Positions 1 through 8,706 of a stretch of 64,000 nucleotides of DNA are shown here, in pieces. The DNA comes from Pseudomonadota bacterium (GTDB taxonomy: Bacteria; Pseudomonadota; Gammaproteobacteria; Steroidobacterales; Steroidobacteraceae), in contig JAEWBG010000025.1 of the NCBI GenBank assembly GCA_023391335.1, positions 17,386 to 81,385 on the forward strand, in the 5' to 3' direction. How positions within the stretch are numbered: the stretch's first letter is position 1; every line of letters begins with the position of its first letter. Made by a program: the position numbers and the translations under genes. The notes below the pieces were generated by a model. It was not told where the DNA came from. It did no database searches and saw only the letters and a program-made list of their open reading frames with translations.

Positions 1-1439
1 TCTTGAGCATCATCGCTGCGAAAGTGTGCGCCACAACTCACAGTTCGGCGCAAGGCAGCAGACAGCATGCTATGCGCCAATCGCAATCTGGCTTGCGTCA
101 AGGCGGAACGATCTCGGATGCGATCGCGCAGTGCGTTGACTGCATCGATCCCTTCGAGGAGTCCCGCGCGAGTCCGAACGATACCCAGGCATCGCCAGAG
201 AATCGGCCGCAGCTCACGCAAACGCGACGCTTCCGGCTGCGCGAGTTCATGGGCATCTTCAACGCGCGATCGCACGCGTCTCGGGTGCTCGCGAGACAAC
301 GTTTCACCAAGACGTTTTCCGAACACCACCGCCTCGAGCAACGAATTGCTGGCGAGGCGGTTGGCGCCGTGTACGCCGGTACAAGCCGCCTCTCCTACCG
401 AGAACAAGCCACGAAGACTCGTGCGTCCGTGCAAATCCGTCGCGATCCCACCCATGAAGTAGTGCATCGCCGGTGTGATGGGAATCGGTTCGCGCGCCAA
501 GTCGAACCCATGCTTGCGGCACGATCGGCGAATGGAAGGAAACAGGTTTGGGTCGCATGAAGTCGCATCGAGCAGCACGCGCCTACCTTGGCGCTGAGCG
601 CAATAGACCGCGCGCGCTACCACATCGCGCGGTTCAAGGGCGCCGCGACCGTGGTCCACGATCGGCACGCCGTTCTCGTCGATGAGCGTTGCGCCCGCGC
701 CTCGCAATGCCTCACTAATCAGGGGCAACGGCTGGCACTCCACGTCCAATGCCGTTGGGTGAAACTGCACGAATTCTAGATCGCGAGCTCGCGCACCTGC
801 GGCCAGCGCCAGTGCGATTCCATCACCGCACGCGCTCAGAGGATTGGTCGAATATTGAAACAATCCACCCACGCCACCGCTTGCGATGACCACCGCGTTT
901 GCAACGATCGTCATCCGACCCATTGGTCCTTGCGCCGCGATCCCAACGATGCCGTCGTCGTCACGCAAGAGATTGTGTACGCGGATGGAATGCAGGAGCT
1001 CAATGGCCGGCACCGCTGAGACTGCCGCACGCACGGTGCGCATGATTGCTGCACCGGACGCATCGCCGACGTGCAACACGCGAGCGCGGGAGTGTGCCGC
1101 TTCGGTATGAAGCGCATAGCCTTCTCCATCGCGCGCGAAGACGACGCCCATCGCTTCAAGCGAGGCGATGGCGTCCGGTGCCTGTCCGCACAAAGTTCGT
1201 GCCGCCGCTCGATTGACGCACGCACCACCCGCGCGCAGCGTGTCTTCGTAGTGCAACCTGACCGCGTCGTCCTTCCCCATCGCGGCAGCGATACCACCCT
1301 GCGCGAGATCGCTGGCAGCGAAGGATTCACCAATAGGATCTGCCGTAATGACGGTGACCTGTCGGCCGCGCGCATGGAGTGCGGTCGTCAGTCCAGCAAG
1401 TCCTGCACCGACGATGAGAACATCCGTCCTAATGCGCAT
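1..1439 (-). CDS. nadB: L-aspartate oxidase NadB (partial, C-terminus beyond window)
   Basis: This flavoenzyme oxidises L-aspartate to iminoaspartate, the first step of the aspartate route to quinolinate and NAD, using O2 or fumarate as acceptor. The frame is open for 479 codons from the ATG at 1439 to the window edge; the family is usually about 530 residues, so roughly 50 C-terminal residues are missing. Visible are the N-terminal FAD loop GAGLAGL (about 11-17), the QFHPTAL substrate motif, HYFMGGI, and the GVHGANRLASNSLLEAV FAD/active-site block. These match the succinate dehydrogenase/fumarate reductase flavoprotein fold. Its ATG overlaps the nadA stop (TGATG), so the two genes are translationally coupled. 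Confidence 0.96.
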   Translation of the reverse strand, partial: MRIRTDVLIVGAGLAGLTTALHARGRQVTVITADPIGESFAASDLAQGGIAAAMGKDDAVRLHYEDTLRAGGACVNRAAARTLCGQAPDAIASLEAMGVVFARDGEGYALHTEAAHSRARVLHVGDASGAAIMRTVRAAVSAVPAIELLHSIRVHNLLRDDDGIVGIAAQGPMGRMTIVANAVVIASGGVGGLFQYSTNPLSACGDGIALALAAGARARDLEFVQFHPTALDVECQPLPLISEALRGAGATLIDENGVPIVDHGRGALEPRDVVARAVYCAQRQGRRVLLDATSCDPNLFPSIRRSCRKHGFDLAREPIPITPAMHYFMGGIATDLHGRTSLRGLFSVGEAACTGVHGANRLASNSLLEAVVFGKRLGETLSREHPRRVRSRVEDAHELAQPEASRLRELRPILWRCLGIVRTRAGLLEGIDAVNALRDRIRDRSALTQARLRLAHSMLSAALRRTVSCGAHFRSDDAQ

Positions 1440-2458
1440 CAGGCAACTCGCGTGAGCTCGAAATCGACCATGCGTCGGACGCACACGCTTGCCGCATAGG
1501 CCACCGACTGCGGCAACTCGATCGCGGGCTGCAGGTTCCGCAACGCGTGCTCGATACCGCGCAACGTGATGCGCTGCATATGCGGACACAGATTGCAGGG
1601 CTGAATGAATTTGGTTTCTGGAAACTCGGCGCAGATGTTGCTCGCCATTGAGCACTCGGTGATCAACACAGCGCGATCGGGGCGCCGTTCGCTGAGCTTG
1701 GCGATCATTCCTGACGTCGAGCCCACGTAGTCGGCGGCACGCTGAACCTCAGGCGGGCATTCCGGATGTGCGAGCACGTAAGCTCGTGTGTCGTTCCGAT
1801 AGCTCGCAATCTGCTCACCGGTGAAGCGCTCATGCACTTCGCAACGCCCTCGCCATGGAATGATTCGCACCGACGTGCGCGCGGCAACATAGTTCGCCAA
1901 GTACTCATCGGGCACGAAGATCACGGCCGGCGTTCCGAGCGACTCGACGATCTCCACTGCATTTGCAGACGTGCAGCAGACGTCGCACTCGGCTTTGACT
2001 GCGGCGCTCGTATTCACGTAACACACGACGGGTACGCCCGGATGCTGTCGACGCAACGCGCGGACATCCTCCGCAGTGATGGAATCGGCAAGAGAACAAC
2101 CCGCATCTGCGGCGGGCAATAACACTGTCTTGTTAGGCGACAGCAACTTGCCTGTCTCGGCCATGAATCGCACGCCACACATGACGATCACGTCCGCATC
2201 GCACGTGGCTGCACGGCGGGCCAGCGCGAGCGAATCGCCGTGGAGGTCCGCGACCCCGTGATAGATCTCCGGTCGTTGATAGTTATGGGCGAGCACGATG
2301 GCATTGCGCTCGGACTTGAGCCTCTCGATGCTTTCGATCAGCTCGAACGAGGCGTCCCATTCCGCCTCAGGCATGATTTGAGCGACGCGCTCGTAGCGCC
2401 GCTTATGTTCATTTGCCGTATAGGCCGCGTTTCGCGATAGCACTATCGATCCATTCAT
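1439..2458 (-). CDS. nadA: Quinolinate synthase NadA
   Basis: NadA condenses iminoaspartate from NadB with dihydroxyacetone phosphate to give quinolinate, using an oxygen-labile [4Fe-4S] cluster. The three cluster cysteines can be assigned as C94 (MCGVRFMAET), C234 (HPECP) and C291 (CPHM), and the early AHNYQRPEI motif is present. At 339 residues the length is normal. The ATG start lacks an obvious Shine-Dalgarno sequence. It is the promoter-proximal gene of nadA-nadB and is divergent from the FNR-type regulator. An FNR palindrome lies 52 bp upstream of its start codon, so oxygen control of this Fe-S enzyme is plausible (inference). Confidence 0.97.
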   Translation of the reverse strand: MNGSIVLSRNAAYTANEHKRRYERVAQIMPEAEWDASFELIESIERLKSERNAIVLAHNYQRPEIYHGVADLHGDSLALARRAATCDADVIVMCGVRFMAETGKLLSPNKTVLLPAADAGCSLADSITAEDVRALRRQHPGVPVVCYVNTSAAVKAECDVCCTSANAVEIVESLGTPAVIFVPDEYLANYVAARTSVRIIPWRGRCEVHERFTGEQIASYRNDTRAYVLAHPECPPEVQRAADYVGSTSGMIAKLSERRPDRAVLITECSMASNICAEFPETKFIQPCNLCPHMQRITLRGIEHALRNLQPAIELPQSVAYAASVCVRRMVDFELTRVA

Positions 2459-2509
2459 CGCAGCGCAAAAGCGCGCTCACGCAGCTTAAAGGTTGGATCG
2501 AGCGTGCCC

Positions 2510-2523
2510 TTGATCTAGATCAA
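2510..2523. promoter_or_regulatory. Perfect FNR/ANR box between nadA and fnr
   Basis: The 14-bp sequence TTGATCTAGATCAA is an exact match to the FNR/ANR consensus TTGAT-N4-ATCAA. It sits in the 99-bp divergent gap, 52 bp from the nadA ATG and 34 bp from the fnr ATG. Autoregulation of fnr and oxygen-dependent control of nadA are both inferred; the regulator encoded next door carries the matching E-x-x-S-R recognition helix. Confidence 0.85.
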
Positions 2524-2557
2524 TTAATCCGTCGGCGCGCTCTGCTTAACTGCCGCT

Positions 2558-3250
2558 ATGCCGACCGATTTATGCGACGCGCCAATCTCCTGTCGAGATT
2601 GCGACTTGAATGCGATCTGCCGCCTTACGGGATTGATCGCCCTGGAGGGCGCGCGTTCGCGGCGACCCACGACTGCGCTGCGCAGTATTCCGCCGGGCAG
2701 AGTGCTCTTCCATGCCGGGACCGCAGCGACTTCGATGTATGCGATTCGGCGTGGCACGGTGAAACTCACGCGCATCACTGCCGATGGCGATGAAGAGATC
2801 CAATCGTTTCACACTGCAGGCGAAGTGCTCGGGCTCGAAGGCTTCGGACACGAAGTCTACGCGTACGATGCAGTTGCGCTGGATTCGGTCCAGTACTGCG
2901 AACTACCTTTGCCGAAGATGGACGCTTCGCCCACGCAAGCACCTATCGCATCCGAGTTGGTGCGATTGCTGAGCAAGCGCTTTTGGCGCGGGGGTCCATC
3001 TCGCGGTTCAATTCGCGAGCGCGTAATCGCATTTCTGCTGGATCTATCGCGGCGGCGTGCCGGTCGCGGCCTCGACGGGCTGAATCTGAAGCTCGCGATG
3101 AGCCGAATGGAGATCGCCAACTTCCTCGGGACACGCATTGAAACGGTGAGCCGAGTCCTGCAGCAACTGCATCGCGAACACGCGATTCAAATTCGCGGCA
3201 GCCGAGTGACGTTGGGACTTCTGATGCTCGACCAGAGCACTCAGGGCTAA
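2558..3250 (+). CDS. fnr: FNR/ANR-type oxygen-sensing transcriptional regulator
   Basis: Crp/Fnr family regulator of 230 residues. The N-terminus carries C12-x2-C15-x5-C21, the same spacing as the E. coli FNR cluster ligands, with a fourth ligand candidate at C114, so it should hold an O2-labile [4Fe-4S] cluster. An effector-binding beta barrel (about 40-125) and dimer helix are followed by a winged helix. Its recognition helix (about 193-203) has E195, S198 and R199, the residues that read TTGAT half-sites. The upstream TTGAT-N4-ATCAA site suggests autoregulation. It converges on the peroxiredoxin gene across a long hairpin. Confidence 0.94.
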   Translation: MPTDLCDAPISCRDCDLNAICRLTGLIALEGARSRRPTTALRSIPPGRVLFHAGTAATSMYAIRRGTVKLTRITADGDEEIQSFHTAGEVLGLEGFGHEVYAYDAVALDSVQYCELPLPKMDASPTQAPIASELVRLLSKRFWRGGPSRGSIRERVIAFLLDLSRRRAGRGLDGLNLKLAMSRMEIANFLGTRIETVSRVLQQLHREHAIQIRGSRVTLGLLMLDQSTQG

Positions 3251-3253
3251 GAC

Positions 3254-3298
3254 CGAAGCCGTTCACGCGGAGCGTGATGCCCGTGAACGGCTTCGTTT
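3254..3298. terminator. Convergent hairpin between fnr and peroxiredoxin
   Basis: A perfect 14-bp stem (3254-3267 with 3282-3295) encloses a 14-nt loop and begins just after the fnr stop; it ends 6 bp before the peroxiredoxin stop. Only a short T run (TTT) follows on the + strand and none is clear on the - strand. It fits a bidirectional 3'-end structure between convergent genes. Confidence 0.6.
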
Positions 3299-3301
3299 CG
3301 A

Positions 3302-3784
3302 CTAGAGCTGCTCGAGCAAATAGTCCGCGCTGGAGACGCGGAACTCGCCCTTGGCTTCGACGTTCACCTGCTTCACGACGCCATCGTCTACGAGCAACGA
3401 GAATCGCTGGCCGCGAGTCCCCATTCCAAATCCGGTTGCATCCATTTCGAGCCCGAGCGCTTTCGTGTATTCGGCATTGCCGTCTGCAATCATCTGTACC
3501 TTGCCGTCGACGTTTTGTGCCTTGCCCCAAGCCTTCATGACGAAAGCATCGTTGACGGCCATGCACGCTATTGCATCGACGCCCTTGGCTTTCAGCGCCT
3601 CTGCTTTGTCGACAAATCCCGGCAAATGCTTCGCGTCGCACGTGGGCGTGAAAGCACCTGGAACGGAGAACAGGGCAACCTTCTTACCCTTGAAGAATTC
3701 TTCGGCACTGACCTTCTGCGGTCCGTCTTTCGTTGCGAGCGTAAGGGTTCCGGCAGGCATTCTGTCGCCGACTTTGATCGTCAT
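3302..3784 (-). CDS. Peroxiredoxin, Prx5-type
   Basis: Thiol peroxidase of the AhpC/TSA superfamily, Prx5 branch, reducing H2O2 and organic hydroperoxides in the cytoplasm. The 160 residues carry the peroxidatic motif PGAFTPTC with C49; a second cysteine at C74 may resolve the sulfenate or may be incidental. The downstream FGMGTRGQRFSLLVDDG block is typical of Prx5. AGGAG lies just before the ATG. It faces fnr tail to tail. A link between oxygen sensing and peroxide removal is only suggested by position. No glutaredoxin domain is fused to it. Confidence 0.93.
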   Translation of the reverse strand: MTIKVGDRMPAGTLTLATKDGPQKVSAEEFFKGKKVALFSVPGAFTPTCDAKHLPGFVDKAEALKAKGVDAIACMAVNDAFVMKAWGKAQNVDGKVQMIADGNAEYTKALGLEMDATGFGMGTRGQRFSLLVDDGVVKQVNVEAKGEFRVSSADYLLEQL

Positions 3785-3817
3785 GAGATTCTCCTGAAGC
3801 GGTGAGGGAGGCGGATT

Positions 3818-4951
3818 CTACGTCCGCTCGTTCTTCAGTAGCGAATGGAAATCCGATTGGCCCTTCGCGAACAATTGGCACACGCTGCGCGCGCACAAGG
3901 CACCCACGACGTTACCCGTGCCGTTATAGCCGCCTAATGCCCAAACGTTCGGTAGAACTTGTTCGACGATTGGCATTCCATCGCTCGTATAGCCCACCGA
4001 AGCTGCCCAACGATGCGTGATCGGTGCGTGCACGCCGACGCGCTCGCGCAGGCATCGTTCCATGTACTGCTGCACGAGCGCAGTTGTTTCGGTGCTATCC
4101 GTCCACTCTTCCTGCTCCGCTAGGTCGCGTCCACCGCCCTGCACGACCCGACCATCGGGTAATTGCTGCCAATAGTCGTAACCCCACCGCGCGTAGACCG
4201 GCCGCTTGAAGGAGACTTCACTCGTTGCAGCGGTCCCGAGCATCTGCAGGCGCGCGGTTCGTACCTTCTCCCTGAGTTGAGGAAACAGCTGCTCGATGCG
4301 CCCATCGACAGCCACAATCACAAACGAACATTTAATGGATCCATTTGGAGTGCCGATGAGCCCGGAATCAATGGCAGACGCAGGAGTATTTTCGAAGAGC
4401 GTTGCGCCCCTCTCCAGCGCAGAGCGAGCGAGCAATCGACAACGAAGCAGCGGATTGAACGACCCGTCCGTGAGCAGCAACAATCCGTTCCCTTCCCGAC
4501 CTTCGTAGCGTTCGACCGGAAAACCATCAGCGCGGAGAGCCTGGAACTGCGCGTCGCAATCGGCCACTTCTTCTTCGCTGCTGGCAATTCGCAAGGAGCC
4601 GTTGCGCGAGATGGCTGACGGAGTCGCTGCCTCCATTCGATCCATTTCCGTCAGCGTGCAGCGATAGATTTCGGCCGCCCGTCCTCGCCCGAGCGCGTGC
4701 ACCGTATCGTGATAGAACTTTGCGAGCCCAGCCAGCAAAAAACCGCCGTTGCGCCCAGCCGCGCCCGCAGCTACTTGCCGCGCATCGATGCCGACCACCG
4801 ATAGTCCGCGATCAAGCAGTTCGTGGACGGCGGTCAGGCCGGACCCTCCCAACCCGACGACGCATACGTCCGCGCGAATATCTTGTGAAAGGCGCGGCAA
4901 ACCGCTCCAGGATCGATCATCCCAGAGCGGTGTATTTTCCGAGCTCGTCAT
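3818..4951 (-). CDS. FAD-dependent amine/amino-acid oxidoreductase (DAO family)
   Basis: FAD oxidoreductase of the DAO superfamily, closest in motif layout to PuuB-like or DadA-like amine oxidases. The frame stays open upstream, but the ATG at 4951 is preferred: it gives 377 residues and removes a low-complexity N-terminus overlapping the GntR gene. The dinucleotide fold VVGLGGSG lies at about residue 31, followed by the AAGRNGGFLLAG motif characteristic of the PuuB/DadA group. The C-terminus has the conserved GYTSDGMP and LGGYNGTGN FAD contacts. It lies 38 bp after a FadR-type regulator that probably controls it. The substrate cannot be read from sequence. Confidence 0.85.
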   Translation of the reverse strand: MTSSENTPLWDDRSWSGLPRLSQDIRADVCVVGLGGSGLTAVHELLDRGLSVVGIDARQVAAGAAGRNGGFLLAGLAKFYHDTVHALGRGRAAEIYRCTLTEMDRMEAATPSAISRNGSLRIASSEEEVADCDAQFQALRADGFPVERYEGREGNGLLLLTDGSFNPLLRCRLLARSALERGATLFENTPASAIDSGLIGTPNGSIKCSFVIVAVDGRIEQLFPQLREKVRTARLQMLGTAATSEVSFKRPVYARWGYDYWQQLPDGRVVQGGGRDLAEQEEWTDSTETTALVQQYMERCLRERVGVHAPITHRWAASVGYTSDGMPIVEQVLPNVWALGGYNGTGNVVGALCARSVCQLFAKGQSDFHSLLKNERT

Positions 4952-4989
4952 GGGAACGCGGCGAGCACGTTGGCCCGCCGCTGACTCGA

Positions 4990-5625
4990 CTACAGAATGC
5001 GCAATGCGCCTCGCGCACCGAGGATGTGCGAGCGCATGAGCGATGCGCTCCAATCCGCATCGTGGGCCTCGAGAGCACGCACGATCTCCAAATGATGAGA
5101 TGCGCTACGAATCAGATCTTCGTCCTGATAGGTCTCGAACGTTTTCATCATGAGCGGCGCTTCGATGAGCGAAGACAGCGCATTGCCCAATCGCATGCTG
5201 CCAGCGATCTCTTGAATGCGCCGATGGAAGCGGCTGTTCAAATCGCCGATGCGTTCGAGATAGCCCTCCGTCTTGCTCAACGTCTCATGATATTGGTCTT
5301 CTGCAAGCTGTCGCAGCTCCGCGATTTGCTCAGCAGTGATGCGACGTGCGGCCCTGCTCGCGCCGTACGACTCGAGCATCGCCCGTAGTTCGAACACGTC
5401 GTCTCGTTCTTCTGTCGTCCACTCGGTAACGATCGCGCCTTGATGAGGAATGAACTCCAGCAACCCTTCAGCGTGCAACTTGCGCAGCGCTTCTCGAACT
5501 GGAGTGCGACTCACGCCTGCCGCCGCCGCCACTTCTTGCTCGGTGATTCTCGACGACGCGGGATAGACGCCACGGACAATGCGTTCGCGGACGGTCTGAT
5601 ATGCCTTATCCACTGCCTTAGCCAT
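4990..5625 (-). CDS. GntR-family regulator, FadR/FCD subfamily
   Basis: DNA-binding regulator of 211 residues. The N-terminal GntR winged helix (about 1-70) includes the signature VSRTPVREALRKL. The C-terminal all-helical FCD ligand domain has the usual metal ligands in DLNSRFH, SHHLEI and MRSH. Such proteins commonly sense carboxylates or metal-bound acids. The gene precedes the FAD oxidoreductase by 38 bp on the same strand, so local control of that gene is likely. It follows the HMG-CoA-lyase-type gene with a 153-bp gap holding small palindromes. Confidence 0.92.
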   Translation of the reverse strand: MAKAVDKAYQTVRERIVRGVYPASSRITEQEVAAAAGVSRTPVREALRKLHAEGLLEFIPHQGAIVTEWTTEERDDVFELRAMLESYGASRAARRITAEQIAELRQLAEDQYHETLSKTEGYLERIGDLNSRFHRRIQEIAGSMRLGNALSSLIEAPLMMKTFETYQDEDLIRSASHHLEIVRALEAHDADWSASLMRSHILGARGALRIL

Positions 5626-5651
5626 GAATTTTCCCTTCGAATGTTTGTTGA

Positions 5652-5749
5652 GGGTCCTAAGACCCGATGGCGGCAGTGTATACGCGAGTTAAGGGACGAT
5701 GACAGCAGGGTTAAACCGCACTAAACGTAACGCCTCCATGAGAGCGTTA
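5652..5749. promoter_or_regulatory. Candidate operators upstream of the GntR gene
   Basis: Two short inverted repeats lie in the gap before the GntR start: GGGTC-CTAA-GACCC (5652-5665) and TAACGC-N10-GCGTTA (5728-5749). Either could be the binding site of the GntR regulator itself, or a weak 3' structure for the lyase gene. Neither closely matches the usual FCD-subfamily operator, so this is tentative. Confidence 0.3.
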
Positions 5750-5778
5750 ACAACGATCGAGACACACAAAAATTCAGC

Positions 5779-6690
5779 TTACGGATGAATGCTCGGCCTC
5801 GGAAAGCCACCCGCTCGAGTCACCATGCCGGGCAAAAGTTGACCGCGAGTTTCTTGCAACCAACGAGCTACCTCGATCAGCCGCTCCAAATCGATTCCCG
5901 TGGCAAACCCCGCTCGGTGAAGCATGTAAACCAGATCCTCGGTCGCAACGTTGCCTGTTGCATTCGGTGCGAAGGGACAACCGCCTAGGCCGCCTACACT
6001 CGAGTCGAGCGTACGAACGCCGGCCAGCACTGCTGCATACGCATTCGCAACGGCCGTATTGCGCGTGTTGTGGAAGTGACAACGTAGTGGGATATCGCCG
6101 CACACAGTCTTGGCTTCTTCAACCATCGCCGTCACGTCGCTAGGAACCGCGACACCGATCGTATCGGCGACTGCAATTTCGACCGGTTTGGACTGCGCAA
6201 GCCGCCGAATCAGATCGATCACCTTGCTTCGCGGTACTTCACCTTCGAAGGGACACCCGAATGCGACCGAGATCGTGATCTGCGCACGAATGCCGGCTGC
6301 GCGCGCGAGAGGAGCGATTTCCTCCCAGTCGCTGAGTGTCTGTTCAATCGATCCGCCTTGGTTGCGCTCCGCGAACGATTCCGTTGCAGCCGTGACCATG
6401 CCGATTTCGGTGCAGCCCGCATCGATGGCTCGGTCGAAACCTTTGCGGTTGAGAACCAAGCCGACGTACTGGACGGTTGAGGCTTTGGGCAGAGATGCCA
6501 GGACACCTTCGGCGTCGGCCATTTGTGGAACGCGATCGGGATTCACGAAGCTTGCGACTTCCATGCGCCTGATCCCGCACGCACTCAACCGCGATATCAA
6601 CTGGACCTTTTCCGCGGTCGGCAAAATGTCGGGCTCGCTCTGCAATCCGTCGCGCGGCCCTACTTCTACGATCTCGATGAACCCAGACAT
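5779..6690 (-). CDS. Hydroxymethylglutaryl-CoA lyase family protein
   Basis: HMGL-like TIM barrel of 303 residues, the normal length for HMG-CoA lyase, which cleaves HMG-CoA to acetyl-CoA and acetoacetate in leucine degradation. Motifs seen: VEVGPRDGLQ at the N-terminus, VASFVNP, HFHNTRN (metal-binding His pair) and the signature loop GLGGCPFAPNATGN carrying the catalytic cysteine. The start is an ATG preceded by GGCGAG. No other leucine (liu) genes are adjacent, so the physiological pathway is uncertain. It may be co-transcribed with the downstream GntR gene. Confidence 0.9.
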   Translation of the reverse strand: MSGFIEIVEVGPRDGLQSEPDILPTAEKVQLISRLSACGIRRMEVASFVNPDRVPQMADAEGVLASLPKASTVQYVGLVLNRKGFDRAIDAGCTEIGMVTAATESFAERNQGGSIEQTLSDWEEIAPLARAAGIRAQITISVAFGCPFEGEVPRSKVIDLIRRLAQSKPVEIAVADTIGVAVPSDVTAMVEEAKTVCGDIPLRCHFHNTRNTAVANAYAAVLAGVRTLDSSVGGLGGCPFAPNATGNVATEDLVYMLHRAGFATGIDLERLIEVARWLQETRGQLLPGMVTRAGGFPRPSIHP

Positions 6691-6845
6691 GCGCTCGCCT
6701 CAGTCGGAAGGCGTCATCTTACTCGCGATGGGTTCTGCGCAATGTCGGGAGTTACCGGAAGGCAGAACCTTTGGTCGGATTGCAGTTGACCGTGACCGTT
6801 AACAGGAGCGCCACCGCCTTACACGGCACACACGGTCGAGAGTTG

Positions 6846-6994
6846 GACGGACACAAAGAACACAAGGAAAGACATAGATCACAAAGAATTCGCCGCAGAG
6901 GACGCAGAAAAGAATAATGCGGAGTGTGAAGTGTGCCCTGCGCCTTTCACGCGCAATGCGCTTTCACTTCATCACTTCATCACTCCTTCACTTA
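6846..6994. repeat. Intergenic repeat element A1 (CACAAAG-type left arm, TCACTTCATCAC-type right arm)
   Basis: The 304-bp gap between ilvD and the HMG-CoA lyase gene holds no gene. Its ilvD-proximal half contains ACACAAAGAACACAAGG-type units, then ATCACAAAGAA, CCGCAGAGGACGCAGAAAAG and a GTGTGAAGTGTG stretch. It ends in TCACTTCATCACTTCATCACT units that abut the ilvD stop. The left part is clearly related to the copy at 13049-13206, with the same order of motifs. Confidence 0.85.
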
Positions 6995-8695
6995 TCAGAC
7001 CTCACAATCCGTCACCGCGCCCTTAGACGCGCTGCTCACCGCTCGTGCGTACTTGGCGAGCACGCCGCGACGCGCATAAGGCTCTGGCGCTTTCCAGTTA
7101 GCTTTGCGTTGCGCCAGTTCGGCATCGTTCACGCGCAATTGGATTTCACGACGGACCGCATCGATGGTGATTTCATCGCCGTCGCGCACCAGTCCGATGG
7201 GGCCGCCGACTGCGGCTTCAGGTGCAATGTGGCCTACGAGGAACCCTCGGCTGCCGCCAGAGAAGCGGCCATCGGTGATCAGCGCGACCTTATCGGCGAG
7301 ACCGCGTCCGGCGATGGCGCTCGTTGGGCTCAACATCTCACGCATGCCTGGGCCACCCTTCGGACCTTCTTGGCGGATCACAACGACGTCGCCGGGGCCC
7401 ACTTTGCCGTCCAAGATCGCCTGCACCGATGCTTCTTCGCCGTCGAACACGCGTGCACGACCGGTGAACGACAGACCTTCTTTGCCCGTGATCTTTGCGA
7501 CGGATCCTTCGGGCGCGAGATTCCCGTACAGCACCACTAGGTGACTGTCCGGCTTAATCGGGTTATCGAACGCGTGAATGATGTCTTGGCTCTTCGGGTA
7601 CGGCTTGACGCCTTTTAAGTTCTGCGCGAGGGTCTTGCCCGTAACCGTCAAGCAGTCGCCGTGTAACAGACCACGCTCGAGCAGCATCTTCATCAAGGGC
7701 TGAATGCCGCCGATTGCCACGAGCTGAGACATCGAATACTTACCGCTGGGCCGCAGGTCCGCGAGCACCGGGACGCGCTGGCCGATGCGCGTGAAGTCAT
7801 CCAATTCGAGCGGGACGTTTGCCGCATGCGCCATGGCCAGCAAATGCAGCACCGCGTTAGTGGACCCGCTGAGCGCGATCACGACGGTAATCGCATTCTC
7901 GAAGGCTTCGCGAGTCATGATCTGCGAGGGTGTGATGCCTGCTTTCACGAGCTTCACGATGGCTTTGCCCGCATCGCGGCAATCTTGAACTTTGTGTTTG
8001 GAGACGGCCTCTTGCGCCGAGCTATTCGGCAAGCTCATGCCTAATGCCTCGATGGCAGATGCCATCGTGTTCGCCGTGTACATGCCGCCGCAGCTTCCTG
8101 GGCCGGGAATAGACGTGCGCTCGACTTCTCTCAGTTCTTTCTCGGAGATTTGTCCGCTTGCGTACGCGCCGCGCGCTTCGAAGACCGAGATGATGTCGCG
8201 GTTTTTTGCGCCCGGACGGATCGTGCCGCCATAAACGAAAATGGCCGGACGATCCAAGCGTGCGAGGGCCATCAAACAGCCAGGCATGTTTTTATCGCAG
8301 CCGCCGATCGCGATCACACCATCGAAGCCCTGAGCGCCCGTGACCGTCTCGATCGAGTCTGCGATGACTTCGCGCGATACAAGCGAATAGCGCATTCCTG
8401 GCGCGCCATTCGAAATCCCGTCCGAGACCGTGATGGTGCCGAAGGTCGTGCTCTTACCGCCCGACTTGTCGATGGCCTCGGCGGCCGCCTTGGCAAGCTT
8501 GTCGATGTGCATGTTGCATGGAGTCAGATTGCTCCATGTCGAGGCGACGCCGATGGCGGGCTTTTTGAAGTCGGCATCTTTGTAGCCGACCGCCCGCAAC
8601 ATCGCGCGAGATGGTGTTTGCTTCAATCCATCGACAACTTCGCTGGAATAGCGACGTGGATTGACCTTGCCCTTCGGAGTCTTATTTGCGGCCAT
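6995..8695 (-). CDS. ilvD: Dihydroxy-acid dehydratase IlvD
   Basis: Dehydrates 2,3-dihydroxy-isovalerate and 2,3-dihydroxy-3-methylvalerate to the 2-keto acids of valine and isoleucine synthesis. The 566-residue length and cysteines C60 (TPCNMH), C133 (GGCDKNMPGC) and C202 (GPGSCGGMYTANT) fit the [2Fe-2S] class of IlvD/Edd enzymes. The C-terminal half has TDGRFSGGSRGFLVGH, the signature for substrate and Mg binding. The ATG lies only 12 bp downstream of an intrinsic-terminator-like hairpin with a T tract and has a weak Shine-Dalgarno. Expression from upstream would have to pass that structure. Confidence 0.97.
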   Translation of the reverse strand: MAANKTPKGKVNPRRYSSEVVDGLKQTPSRAMLRAVGYKDADFKKPAIGVASTWSNLTPCNMHIDKLAKAAAEAIDKSGGKSTTFGTITVSDGISNGAPGMRYSLVSREVIADSIETVTGAQGFDGVIAIGGCDKNMPGCLMALARLDRPAIFVYGGTIRPGAKNRDIISVFEARGAYASGQISEKELREVERTSIPGPGSCGGMYTANTMASAIEALGMSLPNSSAQEAVSKHKVQDCRDAGKAIVKLVKAGITPSQIMTREAFENAITVVIALSGSTNAVLHLLAMAHAANVPLELDDFTRIGQRVPVLADLRPSGKYSMSQLVAIGGIQPLMKMLLERGLLHGDCLTVTGKTLAQNLKGVKPYPKSQDIIHAFDNPIKPDSHLVVLYGNLAPEGSVAKITGKEGLSFTGRARVFDGEEASVQAILDGKVGPGDVVVIRQEGPKGGPGMREMLSPTSAIAGRGLADKVALITDGRFSGGSRGFLVGHIAPEAAVGGPIGLVRDGDEITIDAVRREIQLRVNDAELAQRKANWKAPEPYARRGVLAKYARAVSSASKGAVTDCEV

Positions 8696-8706
8696 GACGT
8701 GAGCTC

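Noticed and set aside
911..1375. Open frame of 154 codons in a different phase within nadB
   Set aside because: The true nadB frame runs without stops from 1439 to the window edge with family motifs throughout.
6691..6994. tRNA or other stable RNA gene in the gap before ilvD
   Set aside because: No cloverleaf or CCA end can be drawn; the sequence is explained by repeat units.
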